From CAIWHR01 sp963836265 (GTDB lineage: Bacteria; Pseudomonadota; Gammaproteobacteria; Burkholderiales; Casimicrobiaceae): 64,000 nucleotides of DNA. The notes below the pieces were generated by a model. That model was not told where the DNA came from and did not search any database. It worked only from the letters and a program-made list of their open reading frames with translations. Each line of letters opens with the position of its first letter. Position 1 is the first letter of the stretch. The translations under genes were made by a program, and so were the position numbers. The stretch spans positions 310,001 through 374,000 of the forward strand of contig CAWIIO010000006.1 of assembly GCA_963836265.1 (NCBI GenBank). The letters are read 5' to 3'. Of this stretch, positions 1-7,980 are shown piece by piece.

Positions 1-184
1 TTGCGCGATCGACGAGCGGCTGGATCCCCGCGTTGCACGGATTCATCGTGCTGTGGCCATTCGCGACGCCGACGATCGGCTTTTCGAAATCGCCGTCACC
101 GAACCCGACCGCGCGCAACATCGCGCGATTGGGCGAGCGGGCGACGCCTTGGGTGATGATCCTGGAACGGCGGTTGGACGGCAT
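1..184 (-). CDS. ilvD: Dihydroxy-acid dehydratase, N-terminal part only
   Basis: Reverse translation from the ATG at 184 gives an N-terminus beginning MPSNRRSRIITQGVARSP and continuing through ANGHSTMNPCNAG. This is the conserved start of IlvD, the Fe-S enzyme that dehydrates 2,3-dihydroxy acids in branched-chain amino acid synthesis. The remainder runs off the left edge, so catalytic and cluster ligands cannot all be checked. The gene is divergent from lgt, an arrangement common in betaproteobacteria. Family assignment is firm; the gene is truncated only by the window edge. Confidence 0.9.
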   Translation of the reverse strand, partial: MPSNRRSRIITQGVARSPNRAMLRAVGFGDGDFEKPIVGVANGHSTMNPCNAGIQPLVDRA

Positions 185-248
185 GGGAGGCTCCCGCGGG
201 GACGATGCGTCGAAGGTGAGTCCGCCAGGGAATTCGCGCGGGCTCTCG

Positions 249-254
249 TATAAT
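249..254 (+). promoter_or_regulatory. Possible -10 element for lgt
   Basis: A perfect TATAAT lies 47 bp before the lgt ATG in the short ilvD/lgt divergent spacer. No good -35 hexamer is visible 16-18 bp upstream, so this is a weak call. Confidence 0.35.
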
Positions 255-301
255 CGTATCGCCCGATTTTAGCGCGTCCCCCACGTTCGTCGCCTTTTCC
301 G

Positions 302-1117
302 ATGCTCGTTCATCCGCAGTTCGATCCGGTCGCGTTCGAGATCGGCCCCATCGCCGTTCGGTGGTACGGGCTCATGTATCTGGTCGGATTCGTGCTGTTC
401 GTCGTGCTGGGGAAAATTCGCGCGCGCCAGAATCTGCTCACCGGCTGGCACCCGCGCGACGTCGACGACATGCTCTTCTACGGCGTGTTCGGCGTCATTC
501 TGGGCGGGCGTCTCGGCTACGTGCTGTTCTACAAGCCGCTCTATTACCTCGCGCATCCGCTCGAGATCCTCGCCGTCTGGCAGGGCGGGATGAGTTTCCA
601 TGGCGGCTTCCTGGGCGTGCTCATCGCGCTGTGGCTGTTTTCGCGCCGGCGCGGCAAGCGGTGGCTCGACGTCACCGATTTCGTCGCGCCATTGATCCCG
701 TTGGGGCTTGCCGCCGGACGGCTCGGCAACTTCATCAACGGCGAGCTTTGGGGTCGGGTCAGTCACGTTCCATGGGCAATGGTGTTCCCGCAAGCCGGGC
801 CCGAGCCACGGCATCCGTCGCAGCTCTACGAGTTCGCCGCCGAAGGTCTGCTGCTGTTCGCCGTGCTGTGGTTCTACACGCGTCGAAGGCGGCCGCTGGG
901 CGCGGCATCGGGGCTGTTCCTGATCGGCTATGGCACTTGCCGTTTCGCGGTCGAGTTCGCGCGCGAGCCCGACAGCTTTCTGGGCTTCCTCGCGCTGGGA
1001 TGGACGATGGGTCAGTGGCTGTCGCTGCCGATGATCGTCGCCGGCGTGGTGATGATGGTATGGGCGTACCTGCGCGCCGGGAAATCAGAGCCGACCGTGC
1101 TCGATCGGTTGAAGTAG
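302..1117 (+). CDS. lgt: Prolipoprotein diacylglyceryl transferase Lgt
   Basis: Inner-membrane enzyme that moves diacylglycerol from phosphatidylglycerol to the lipobox Cys of prolipoproteins, the first step of lipoprotein maturation. The 271-residue product has the family's usual length and several hydrophobic spans. The Lgt signature GRLGNFINGELWG lies at about residues 139-151 and the conserved MSFHGG at about 97-102. The start ATG follows an unusually good -10 box. It is transcribed away from ilvD and followed by a repeat-bearing spacer. Confidence 0.97.
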   Translation: MLVHPQFDPVAFEIGPIAVRWYGLMYLVGFVLFVVLGKIRARQNLLTGWHPRDVDDMLFYGVFGVILGGRLGYVLFYKPLYYLAHPLEILAVWQGGMSFHGGFLGVLIALWLFSRRRGKRWLDVTDFVAPLIPLGLAAGRLGNFINGELWGRVSHVPWAMVFPQAGPEPRHPSQLYEFAAEGLLLFAVLWFYTRRRRPLGAASGLFLIGYGTCRFAVEFAREPDSFLGFLALGWTMGQWLSLPMIVAGVVMMVWAYLRAGKSEPTVLDRLK

Positions 1118-1365
1118 CGACGCGAGGCTGGGAGCAGGGTCCCCGCGCGCCCGGCGCGCGGGGTGCGACCGGGCCGAGTCGGCGCCAGCGGCCGACATCT
1201 CGGCCGTACGCCATTCGCAGCTGGAGCGGAGGTCGCGACGCGAGCCTGGGAGCAGGACCCGGCGCGCGGGGTGCGACCGGGCCGAGTCGGCGCCAGCGGC
1301 CGACATCTCGGCAGTACGCCATCCTCAGCGGTGCGGAGGCCGCGACGCGAGGCTGGGAGGCGGCC
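1117..1365. repeat. Tandem direct repeat, about 2.2 copies, after lgt
   Basis: The segment beginning gcgacgcgag at the lgt stop recurs at 1235 and again, as a short partial copy, at 1342, giving periods of about 118 and 107 bp. Each full copy carries the same core (gtgcgaccgggccgagtcgg followed by cgccagcggccgacatctcg). ORFs across it are by-products of the repeat. It fills the whole gap between lgt and the end of fxsA. It may be a genome-wide intergenic repeat or lie in the 3' ends of both transcripts. Confidence 0.8.
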
Positions 1366-1367
1366 GA

Positions 1368-1766
1368 TCAGTCGAGTCGTCGATATTCGCCGTCGAGCTC
1401 GCTGCCGCGCGAGCGCCCCGCCGTAGCCGGCTGCGGTTCGAACCCGCGCCCTACGTTGAGCGGCAGCGCAAGGAGCACCAGCGCGAACAGATCGCTCACC
1501 ACGCCGGGCAGCAGGAACAGGAAGCCCGCCAGCACCTTGCGCCCGCTGTCGAGCAGGCCGCGCAATAGTGATTGCTCGCCGTGCATCGCTGCGAACGTCC
1601 TCGCCCGGAAGGAGAGGCGCTCGTTGCGCAGAAGGAGGAATCCGGCGACAGTCGACAGGCCAAGCCAGACCCAGACGGGCACCCCTGTCCAGCGCGCAAA
1701 GCGCAGGGTGACGAAGAGATCGAGCAAAGGGAAAGCCAGTACAATCGACAGCACGATGAAACGCAT
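1368..1766 (-). CDS. fxsA: FxsA-family inner membrane protein
   Basis: A 132-residue membrane protein beginning MRFIVLSIVLAFPLLDLF, with three or four hydrophobic segments and the FxsA-type LLPGVVSDLFALVLLALP stretch near the end. E. coli FxsA is known for suppressing F exclusion of phage T7; its normal cellular role is unclear. The ORF extends further upstream, but the internal ATG at 1766 matches family N-termini. It converges on the repeat spacer and is divergent from cutA, with only 9 bp between the two starts. Confidence 0.85.
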   Translation of the reverse strand: MRFIVLSIVLAFPLLDLFVTLRFARWTGVPVWVWLGLSTVAGFLLLRNERLSFRARTFAAMHGEQSLLRGLLDSGRKVLAGFLFLLPGVVSDLFALVLLALPLNVGRGFEPQPATAGRSRGSELDGEYRRLD

Positions 1767-1775
1767 GGTGACTCC

Positions 1776-2102
1776 TTGGCCGATGCCGCGATTCTGGTGC
1801 TGACGCAGATGCCCGACCGCGTGTCGGCGCAAGCGCTCGCCCACGGACTCGTCGAGGCTCGGCTCGCCGCCTGCGTCAGCATTGGGGCACCGGCGGAATC
1901 ACTCTATCATTGGCGCGGCGAGATCGAAACTGCGGCGGAGGTGCCTGTCGCGATCAAGACCCGTGCCGATCGGTACGCGGAGGTCGAGGCCTTCATCATC
2001 GGCCGACATCCGTACGAACTCCCCGAGATCGTCGGTGTCCCCTTCACCCATGGCCTTTCTCGCTATCTCGACTGGATCGCCGCCGAGACGGCTCCCGGCT
2101 GA
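1776..2102 (+). CDS. cutA: CutA divalent-ion tolerance protein
   Basis: The 108-residue product contains the CutA core: LTQMPDRVSAQALAHGLVEA, RLAACVSIG, and YHWRGEIETAAEVPVAIKT. CutA1 proteins are very stable trimers linked to copper tolerance, with unsettled biochemistry. The open frame extends about 200 bp upstream, but that extension is antisense to fxsA and unlike CutA. The TTG at 1776 gives a normal family length. No clear ribosome-binding site precedes it, so the start is uncertain although the family is not. Confidence 0.88.
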   Translation: MADAAILVLTQMPDRVSAQALAHGLVEARLAACVSIGAPAESLYHWRGEIETAAEVPVAIKTRADRYAEVEAFIIGRHPYELPEIVGVPFTHGLSRYLDWIAAETAPG

Positions 2103-2139
2103 GCCTCGAACCCGGGGCGCGCCGCGGCCGCCCGGCGTG

Positions 2140-2613
2140 ATGGCGGCGCTGGGCGCCGCGATTCTCGTCTCGGCCGCGGGCCTGGCGCTCGCGCAGTCGG
2201 ATCTCCTCCCGAACGAGCGCGCGTTCGCGTTCAGCGCCCGGGGGCTCGACGAACGCACCGTCGAAGCCAGATTTGCCATCGCCGACGGCTACTATCTTTA
2301 TCGCGAAAAACTCAGGTTTGGAGTCGCTCCAGGGAAGCTCGCGGCGGTTTCGCTGCCGCCGGGTCAGATCAAGGAAGACGAATTTTTCGGCAAGGTCGAG
2401 ACCTATCGCGAAGAGCTCGCGGTTCGGCTCCCGCTCGACGCGGCAGCCCCGGGCCGACCGGTGACGGTCGATGCGGAATCGCAGGGATGCGCCGATATCG
2501 GTGTGTGCTATCCGCCGCAGGTGCAGCACATAACGGTCACGCTGCCGATGGCTGGGGGGCGTCCCGGGCCGCTGGTCGAGGCTGTCCCACCGAAGAAATC
2601 CTGGTTCAAATAG
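2140..2613 (+). CDS. Free-standing DsbD alpha (N-terminal) domain protein
   Basis: A 157-residue exported protein: hydrophobic signal to about residue 20 ending ALAQS, then a DsbD alpha-like immunoglobulin fold. Visible motifs are ADGYYLYREKL and a cysteine pair in QGCADIGVCYPP, matching the redox pair of DsbD alpha. Full DsbD (about 570-600 residues) adds a membrane beta domain and a thioredoxin gamma domain. Here the protein stops after alpha with no frame continuing into them. A thioredoxin-like gene follows after 76 bp, so the two may be a split system. The electron source is not visible. Confidence 0.8.
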   Translation: MAALGAAILVSAAGLALAQSDLLPNERAFAFSARGLDERTVEARFAIADGYYLYREKLRFGVAPGKLAAVSLPPGQIKEDEFFGKVETYREELAVRLPLDAAAPGRPVTVDAESQGCADIGVCYPPQVQHITVTLPMAGGRPGPLVEAVPPKKSWFK

Positions 2614-2689
2614 CGTCGGCGGCAGGGACCGTTGCGCATGCTCCCGAGTCGTTCAAGTAAGCAAGCGCTCACCACTGGATAGGATTCGC

Positions 2690-3232
2690 ATGACGATGCA
2701 GCGTCTGGGCCTCCGGGCTGTGTTGGTAATGCTTTGCGCCGTAGCGCTGACTGGCGGACTTTATTTCGGACGCCAAGCTTTCGTCGCCGACCGCGAGTCC
2801 GCTGCGCTCCGCGACGGGACGCCGTTGTTGGCACTCACGCTGCCCGATCTCAACGGGACCAACCAAGCCCTCGGACAATGGAAGGGCAGGGTCCTGTTCG
2901 TCAACTTCTGGGCGACTTGGTGCGCGCCCTGCCGTGAGGAAATGCCGGAATTCATCAAGGCGCAACGCGAATTCGGGACAGCCGGCCTGCAGTTCGTCGG
3001 AATCGCGGTCGACGACGCCGACAAGGTCAGGCAATTCGCCGCCGAGATCGGGCTCAACTACCCCGCGCTTCTCGGCGGCTATGGCGCGATCGAGTTGTCC
3101 AGGACGCTCGGGAATCGAGTTGGCGCGCTGCCTTTCACCGCGGTCATCGATCGGTCCGGGCAAATCGTTTATACACAGCTGGGCCCGATGAAAAAAGAGC
3201 AACTTGCCAGCTATATACGGCAATTGCTATGA
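2690..3232 (+). CDS. TlpA/ResA-like membrane-anchored thioredoxin
   Basis: A 180-residue protein with an N-terminal membrane anchor (about residues 8-27) and a periplasmic thioredoxin fold. The redox motif WCAPC lies within NFWATWCAPCREEMPEF, and the cis-proline region is GALPFTAVID. Such proteins reduce disulfides in the periplasm, for example in cytochrome c maturation or for specific partners. It follows the free DsbD alpha domain gene and may be its partner. It could not be assigned to a named member. Confidence 0.85.
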   Translation: MTMQRLGLRAVLVMLCAVALTGGLYFGRQAFVADRESAALRDGTPLLALTLPDLNGTNQALGQWKGRVLFVNFWATWCAPCREEMPEFIKAQREFGTAGLQFVGIAVDDADKVRQFAAEIGLNYPALLGGYGAIELSRTLGNRVGALPFTAVIDRSGQIVYTQLGPMKKEQLASYIRQLL

Positions 3233-3581
3233 ACTGGCGTCAATTTCTGTTAATCTTGGCGCTCCTCAGTTCATCGATCTGAGTCCCCGGCGCTTCGGCC
3301 GTCCCGGGTCGGTGGCGCAGCAGCCTCGCTCGCTTGGTGCGCGATTCCTAACGATGCTTGCGGCCATCTTCCGCCAATCCTGGACAATTTGATGCGAACT
3401 GCGGCAAACTCGCCGATCCGAACGAGGCAACCGAGTTTTCCGAACACTCTGGCGTACGTGCACCGACCCCGAGCTCCCCGCGACGAAGGCAGCAGTCCAA
3501 TGCGATCATGAAGCCAGCCGCTCAAACACGATTCATCGAGGCCTGGCTCCCGCCCCGCTTCGGGCTGACGTCACTCAGCCA
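3233..3581. other. Spacer before accB with no recognised gene
   Basis: About 350 bp. Betaproteobacteria often carry aroQ just before accB, but no AroQ sequence is readable here in any frame. A 17-codon ORF starts on the tlpA stop (ATG at 3230) and encodes a hydrophobic peptide; nothing supports it as a gene. The accBC promoter presumably lies in this region but no convincing box was found. Confidence 0.5.
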
Positions 3582-4040
3582 ATGGACCTCCGCAAACTCA
3601 AGACGCTGATCGAGCTGGTCGAAAGCTCGGGAATCGCCGAACTTGAAATTCAGGAAGGCGAGGAACGGGTCCGCATCACCCGCGCGGTGGGGCCCGGGCC
3701 CGCCAGTGCTGTTGGCGCTCCGGCCGGGCTCGTTACGCAGGTTACCGCCGGTGCCCCGCCTGCACCGGCCAACCCGGAAGCGCCCGCTGCTGCTGCCGAA
3801 CCCGAAGGGCACCTGGTTAAGAGCCCCATGGTCGGCACCTTTTATCGGGCCGCATCGCCGGGCGCGAAGCCGTTTGTCGAGGTGGGTGACGCGGTCCAGG
3901 CCGGCGACACGCTGTGCATCATCGAAGCGATGAAGCTGATGAACGAGATCGAGTCGGACAAGACCGGCGTCGTGAAGCAGATCCTCGCCGAGAACGGCCA
4001 GCCGGTGGAGTTCGGGCAGCCGCTGGTCGTGATTGCCTAG
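3582..4040 (+). CDS. accB: Acetyl-CoA carboxylase biotin carboxyl carrier protein
   Basis: A 152-residue BCCP: N-terminal MDLRKLKTLIELVESSGIAE, an Ala/Pro-rich linker (about residues 38-77), and a C-terminal biotinyl domain. The biotin-acceptor Lys118 sits in EAMKLMNEI. It carries the carboxyl group between AccC and AccAD in malonyl-CoA synthesis, the first committed step of fatty acid synthesis. accC follows after an unusually long 282 bp gap. Confidence 0.96.
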   Translation: MDLRKLKTLIELVESSGIAELEIQEGEERVRITRAVGPGPASAVGAPAGLVTQVTAGAPPAPANPEAPAAAAEPEGHLVKSPMVGTFYRAASPGAKPFVEVGDAVQAGDTLCIIEAMKLMNEIESDKTGVVKQILAENGQPVEFGQPLVVIA

Positions 4041-4322
4041 TGCCATGGCCACGAACACGTCGCAGAGCCGAGAGTGCCAGACGCAAGCTGCAAGAAGAAC
4101 GCAGGCCGGCTGCCCGGCGGGGCCTGGCGCCACCTCGCCCGCGGCTTTCAGCGGCAACCCGAAGGAAACGGGCGCCCTGCGGCGTCACGCGTCGCTCTCC
4201 TCGCCAAGCCGCCCGGTCCTGGCCTCGTCGAGCGCCTTGATTGGCGCCCCATGCCGCCCGTTCGCGTTTGCGGCCATGGCGTGAGCAGGCCCTGACTGCC
4301 GCTGCGTCCGGCATCGTCGCCC

Positions 4323-5702
4323 GTGGTCGCGAAGAACCCGAATCAGCTGTTCGGCAAGATCCTGATCGCCAATCGCGGCGAGATCGCGCTGCGCGTCCAG
4401 CGCGCCTGTCGCGAGCTCAATATCAAGACGGTCGTCGTCCACTCCGAGGCCGACCGTGAAGCGAAGTACGTGCGCCTTGCCGACGAATCCGTTTGCATCG
4501 GCCCGCCGCCGTCCGCGCTCTCCTACCTCAACGTTCCCGCCATCATCGCGGCCGCGGAGGTGACCGATGCGCAGGCGATCCATCCGGGGTACGGCTTTCT
4601 CTCGGAGAATGCCGACTTCGCCGAAAAGGTCGAACGGTCCGGATTCGTGTTCATCGGGCCGCGCGCCGACACGATCCGTCTGATGGGGGACAAGATCAGC
4701 GCGAAGGCGGCGATGATCAAGGCCGGCGTGCCTTGCGTGCCCGGCGCCGAAGGGGCGCTGCCCGAGGATCCGAAGGAAATCGTGCGCATCGCGCGCACCG
4801 TCGGCTATCCCGTGATCATCAAGGCGTCGGGCGGCGGCGGGGGTCGGGGAATGCGCGTCGTGCATACCGAAGCGGCGCTGCTCTCGGCGGTCACGCTGAC
4901 CCGTGCCGAGGCGTTGGCGGCGTTCGGCAACCCGATGCTCTACATGGAGAAATTTCTCGGCAATCCCCGGCACATCGAAATCCAGGTGGTGGCCGACGAG
5001 CACAAGAATGCCGTCTATCTGTTCGAGCGCGACTGCTCCATGCAGCGTCGGCATCAGAAGATCATCGAGGAGGCGCCGGCGCCGGGCGTCTCGGCGCGCA
5101 CGCTGATTCGCATCGGCGAACGCTGCGCCGATGCCTGCCGCAAGATCGGCTATCGGGGCGCCGGCACGTTCGAGTTCCTGTACGAGGACGACCAGTTCTT
5201 TTTCATCGAGATGAACACCCGGATCCAGGTCGAGCATCCGGTCACCGAGCTCGTCACCGGCATCGACATCGTGCAGGAGCAGATCCGCGTTGCGGCGGGA
5301 CAGAAACTGCGCTTCCGCCAGCGCGACGTCGTGCGCAGGGGACACGCAATCGAGTGCCGGATCAACGCCGAGGATCCCTATTCCTTCGTGCCGTCACCCG
5401 GGCGGATCACCTCCTATCACGCGCCGGGCGGGCCGGGCATCCGCGTGGACTCGCACGTCTACCAGAACTACTTCGTCCCGCCGTATTACGACTCGATGGT
5501 GGGCAAGGTCATCGCCTACGGCGACTCGCGCGAACAGGCGATCGCGCGCATGCGGATTGCACTCTCCGAGATGATCGTCGAGGGCATCAAGACCAACATT
5601 CCGCTGCATCAGGAGTTGCTGCAGGATGAAAAATTCCTGCGTGGAGGCGCCTCGATCCACTACCTTGAGGAAAGACTCGCCAAGCGCAAGCTCGGAGGCT
5701 GA
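4323..5702 (+). CDS. accC: Acetyl-CoA carboxylase biotin carboxylase subunit
   Basis: 459 residues, ATP-grasp enzyme that carboxylates biotin on AccB. Conserved features include KILIANRGEIALRVQRAC at the start, the glycine-rich ATP loop in KASGGGGGRGMR, the QRRHQK segment, and EMNTRIQVEHPVTE in the active site. The start is a GTG that adds about ten residues relative to E. coli AccC; no strong ribosome-binding site is apparent. It presumably forms an operon with accB and prmA. Confidence 0.97.
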   Translation: MVAKNPNQLFGKILIANRGEIALRVQRACRELNIKTVVVHSEADREAKYVRLADESVCIGPPPSALSYLNVPAIIAAAEVTDAQAIHPGYGFLSENADFAEKVERSGFVFIGPRADTIRLMGDKISAKAAMIKAGVPCVPGAEGALPEDPKEIVRIARTVGYPVIIKASGGGGGRGMRVVHTEAALLSAVTLTRAEALAAFGNPMLYMEKFLGNPRHIEIQVVADEHKNAVYLFERDCSMQRRHQKIIEEAPAPGVSARTLIRIGERCADACRKIGYRGAGTFEFLYEDDQFFFIEMNTRIQVEHPVTELVTGIDIVQEQIRVAAGQKLRFRQRDVVRRGHAIECRINAEDPYSFVPSPGRITSYHAPGGPGIRVDSHVYQNYFVPPYYDSMVGKVIAYGDSREQAIARMRIALSEMIVEGIKTNIPLHQELLQDEKFLRGGASIHYLEERLAKRKLGG

Positions 5703-5747
5703 CGCCGCGGCGGGCGGCGCGGCTCGTCATCACAGCGGCAAGGATTC

Positions 5748-6662
5748 GTGGCCTATCTCTCGCTTCGCTTCGATATCGATGCCGGCGCCGCCGACGCGTG
5801 GGGTGATGCGCTGCTGGCGGCGGGCGCGCTGGCGATCGACATTGCCGATCCGCGGGTCGGGAGCATGGACGAGATCGCGCTCTACGGCGAACCGGGGGCC
5901 CCCGCGGAGCGCTGGCCGGTCTGCCGCCTGACCGCGCTCTTTCCGTCCGGCGCCGAAGTCGACACGGCGCTGGCCGATGCCGGCACCCGGCTCGGCTTCC
6001 CGATTCCGCGCACCGAACTGCGCGCTGTTGCGGACGAGGACTGGGTGCGCCGGACGCAGGCACAGTTCACGCCGATCCGGATCGGCGAGCGGTTGTGGAT
6101 CGTGCCCTCGTGGTGCGAGCCAGTCGATGCCGGGGCGATCAACGTCACGCTCGATCCCGGGCGCGCGTTCGGCACGGGCTCGCATTCGACGACGCGGCTG
6201 TGCCTCGAATGGCTCGCGCGCGAGCTTCGCAGCGGTGAAGCGGTGCTCGACTACGGTTGCGGCTCGGGGATCCTCGCGATCGCGGCCGCGAAGCTCGGCG
6301 CCGGCCGTGTCGTTGGCATCGACATCGACCCGCAGGCAATCGCCGCGAGCAAAGCCAATGCGGCAGCCAACGGTGTCGCCCTCGCCTTGAGGACGGCGGA
6401 CGAAGCGGCGGCCCGCGCCGAAGAACCGTTCGATGTGGTCCTGGCCAACATCCTCGCCAACGCGCTGGTCGTCCTTGCGCCCACGCTCGCCGCCCGCGTG
6501 CGTCCGGGCGGGCGCATCGTGCTGTCCGGGATCCTCGCCGAGCAGGAAGCGAGCGTCGCCGCCGCGTATGCGCCGTGGTTTATCATTGCGGTCTGGAAGG
6601 TTGGCGATGACGGCTGGGTCGTTCTGGCGGGGACGCGCCGCGCGCCCGCGACGAGCACCTGA
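5748..6662 (+). CDS. prmA: Ribosomal protein L11 methyltransferase
   Basis: 304-residue SAM-dependent enzyme that trimethylates ribosomal protein L11. The SAM-binding motif is VLDYGCGSGILAIAAAKLGA, with the catalytic region DVVLANILANAL and the substrate-side GRAFGTGSHSTTRLCLEWL. Length and order match PrmA. It follows accC closely, as in many betaproteobacteria. The GTG at 5748 gives a conventional N-terminus beginning MAYLSLRFD. Confidence 0.96.
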   Translation: MAYLSLRFDIDAGAADAWGDALLAAGALAIDIADPRVGSMDEIALYGEPGAPAERWPVCRLTALFPSGAEVDTALADAGTRLGFPIPRTELRAVADEDWVRRTQAQFTPIRIGERLWIVPSWCEPVDAGAINVTLDPGRAFGTGSHSTTRLCLEWLARELRSGEAVLDYGCGSGILAIAAAKLGAGRVVGIDIDPQAIAASKANAAANGVALALRTADEAAARAEEPFDVVLANILANALVVLAPTLAARVRPGGRIVLSGILAEQEASVAAAYAPWFIIAVWKVGDDGWVVLAGTRRAPATST

Positions 6663-6720
6663 AGCGATCTCGATCGGAGCCGACGTTCGACTGTGCGCCG
6701 GTGCGTAAACCGCGCTCGCG

Positions 6721-7560
6721 ATGCCCGAAGAAAAATACACCCGCTGTCCCGGCTGCAAGACCGTGTTCCGCGTGACCTCGCAACAGCTCGCGATGCGCGC
6801 GGGGCAGGTTCGCTGCGGCCATTGCAAGACGGTGTTCGACGGAAACGTCGCGATGGTTTCGCTCGCTCCGCGTCCGCAGGACGACGAACGCGACGACGCC
6901 GGCGGCGACGAGGCGGCCCTCGGCCCCCCGACGGTGACGCTGCGCAACGCGCAGGCGCTCGAGCCTGTCCCGGAGCACGGCGGCGCGCCGGCAGCGGCGG
7001 TTGCGCGCAGTGAGGACGTCACCGAGATCGCCTACGAGGAGCGTTTTGCGTGGGCAAATCCCAGGAAGAAGAGACGATCGTTCGGCGCGCTGTACGCCAT
7101 TGCGATTCCCGTGCTTCTGCTGCTCCTCCTCGCGCAGACGCTGTTCCATTATCGCGACGCGATCGCCGCGTATTGGCCAGCAGCGCGACCGGTGGTGACG
7201 CGGCTCTGCGATGCCGCGGGCTGCGCGATTCGGCCGCTGCGCGACGTCGCGATGAACTACCTCTCGATCGAATCGTCCGATCTCCAGGCAGACCCGGCCC
7301 ACAAGGGGCTGCTGATCCTCACGGCGAGCGTGCGCAGCCACGCTGCGTGGCCTCTGGCGTATCCTTTTCTGGAGCTCACGCTGACCGATGCCAAGGACGA
7401 TGTCGTGGTGCGGCGGGCGCTCGGGCCGGCGGACTACGCGGGCGGAACGGCGGACGTCGGCCGCGGAATCGCGCCGAACGGCGAGGTCCCCATCAAGCTT
7501 TTCATCGACGCGAGCGCGACGGTCCAGGCGGGCTATCGGCTCTACATGTTTTACCCGTGA
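6721..7560 (+). CDS. MJ0042 zinc-ribbon / DUF3426 membrane protein
   Basis: 279 residues. The N-terminus holds a four-Cys zinc ribbon (CPGCKTVFRVT ... CGHCKTVF, about residues 10-40), followed by an acidic, low-complexity linker, one transmembrane helix near residues 120-142 and a C-terminal DUF3426 domain. The family is regularly found after prmA in betaproteobacteria, with no established function. The topology suggests a cytoplasmic zinc ribbon and a periplasmic DUF3426 domain. Confidence 0.85.
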   Translation: MPEEKYTRCPGCKTVFRVTSQQLAMRAGQVRCGHCKTVFDGNVAMVSLAPRPQDDERDDAGGDEAALGPPTVTLRNAQALEPVPEHGGAPAAAVARSEDVTEIAYEERFAWANPRKKRRSFGALYAIAIPVLLLLLLAQTLFHYRDAIAAYWPAARPVVTRLCDAAGCAIRPLRDVAMNYLSIESSDLQADPAHKGLLILTASVRSHAAWPLAYPFLELTLTDAKDDVVVRRALGPADYAGGTADVGRGIAPNGEVPIKLFIDASATVQAGYRLYMFYP

Positions 7561-7746
7561 CGCGACCCGCGGGCCGAAACCGTGAGGCGAGATCGTCTGC
7601 GGCGTCCGATCGCCGCAATGCACCAGCGAGGTGCGCTGGACGGTATCAGATAGCCATATAAAATCAAATGGTTGGATCAGGCGACTGGTGGGTCGACCGA
7701 ATTTCCGGTCGATGCGTTAAAATTTCCTTTGCAGCGTTGACGCGGT

Positions 7747-7826
7747 GCATCAAGGCGTTGCCGAACGGGATCCGCCCGGTGCACCGTTTCATTCCACAAT
7801 AGGCGCAGCTCGCACCAAAGTAGCGC
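7747..7826 (+). promoter_or_regulatory. Two NtrC-like sites upstream of glnA
   Basis: GCATC-N5-GTTGC at 7747-7761 and GCACC-N5-AGCGC at 7812-7826 resemble the NtrC dyad GCACC-N5-GGTGC. They lie about 75-150 bp upstream of a sigma-54-like box, a suitable distance for NtrC enhancers. A palindromic ggtgcacc sits between them. This is motif matching only. Confidence 0.45.
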
Positions 7827-7899
7827 TATCGTCGTTGGAAGAAGCTCTGTCGAACCTCGATCCGGCTTGCCGAGCGGACGTTTCCAAGGCTTTGCGCGA

Positions 7900-7915
7900 T
7901 GGCATGGATATCGCT
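7900..7915 (+). promoter_or_regulatory. Sigma-54-type promoter of glnA
   Basis: TGGCATGGATATCGCT matches the -24/-12 consensus TGGCAC-N5-TTGCW, with GG and GC in the correct spacing and one mismatch in each half. It lies 66 bp before the glnA ATG and downstream of NtrC-like sites. ntrB and ntrC follow glnA, so nitrogen-limited activation by phosphorylated NtrC is the natural reading. Confidence 0.6.
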
Positions 7916-7980
7916 ATTGGCTTACCGCGGTTTATTGCAACGCATCGTGGTTCCTTTCCCGTTTCGATCAGGAGATTCGA

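Noticed and set aside
1117..1365. CRISPR array after lgt
   Set aside because: Only about 2.2 long units, unequal periods, no short direct repeats with unique spacers and no cas genes.
361..1803. Long plus-strand ORF overlapping lgt and the repeat
   Set aside because: It is a shadow frame of lgt and fxsA, Arg/Ala-rich with no domain signal.
7867..7980. Upstream extension of glnA
   Set aside because: It contains the sigma-54-like promoter and adds residues absent from glutamine synthetases.
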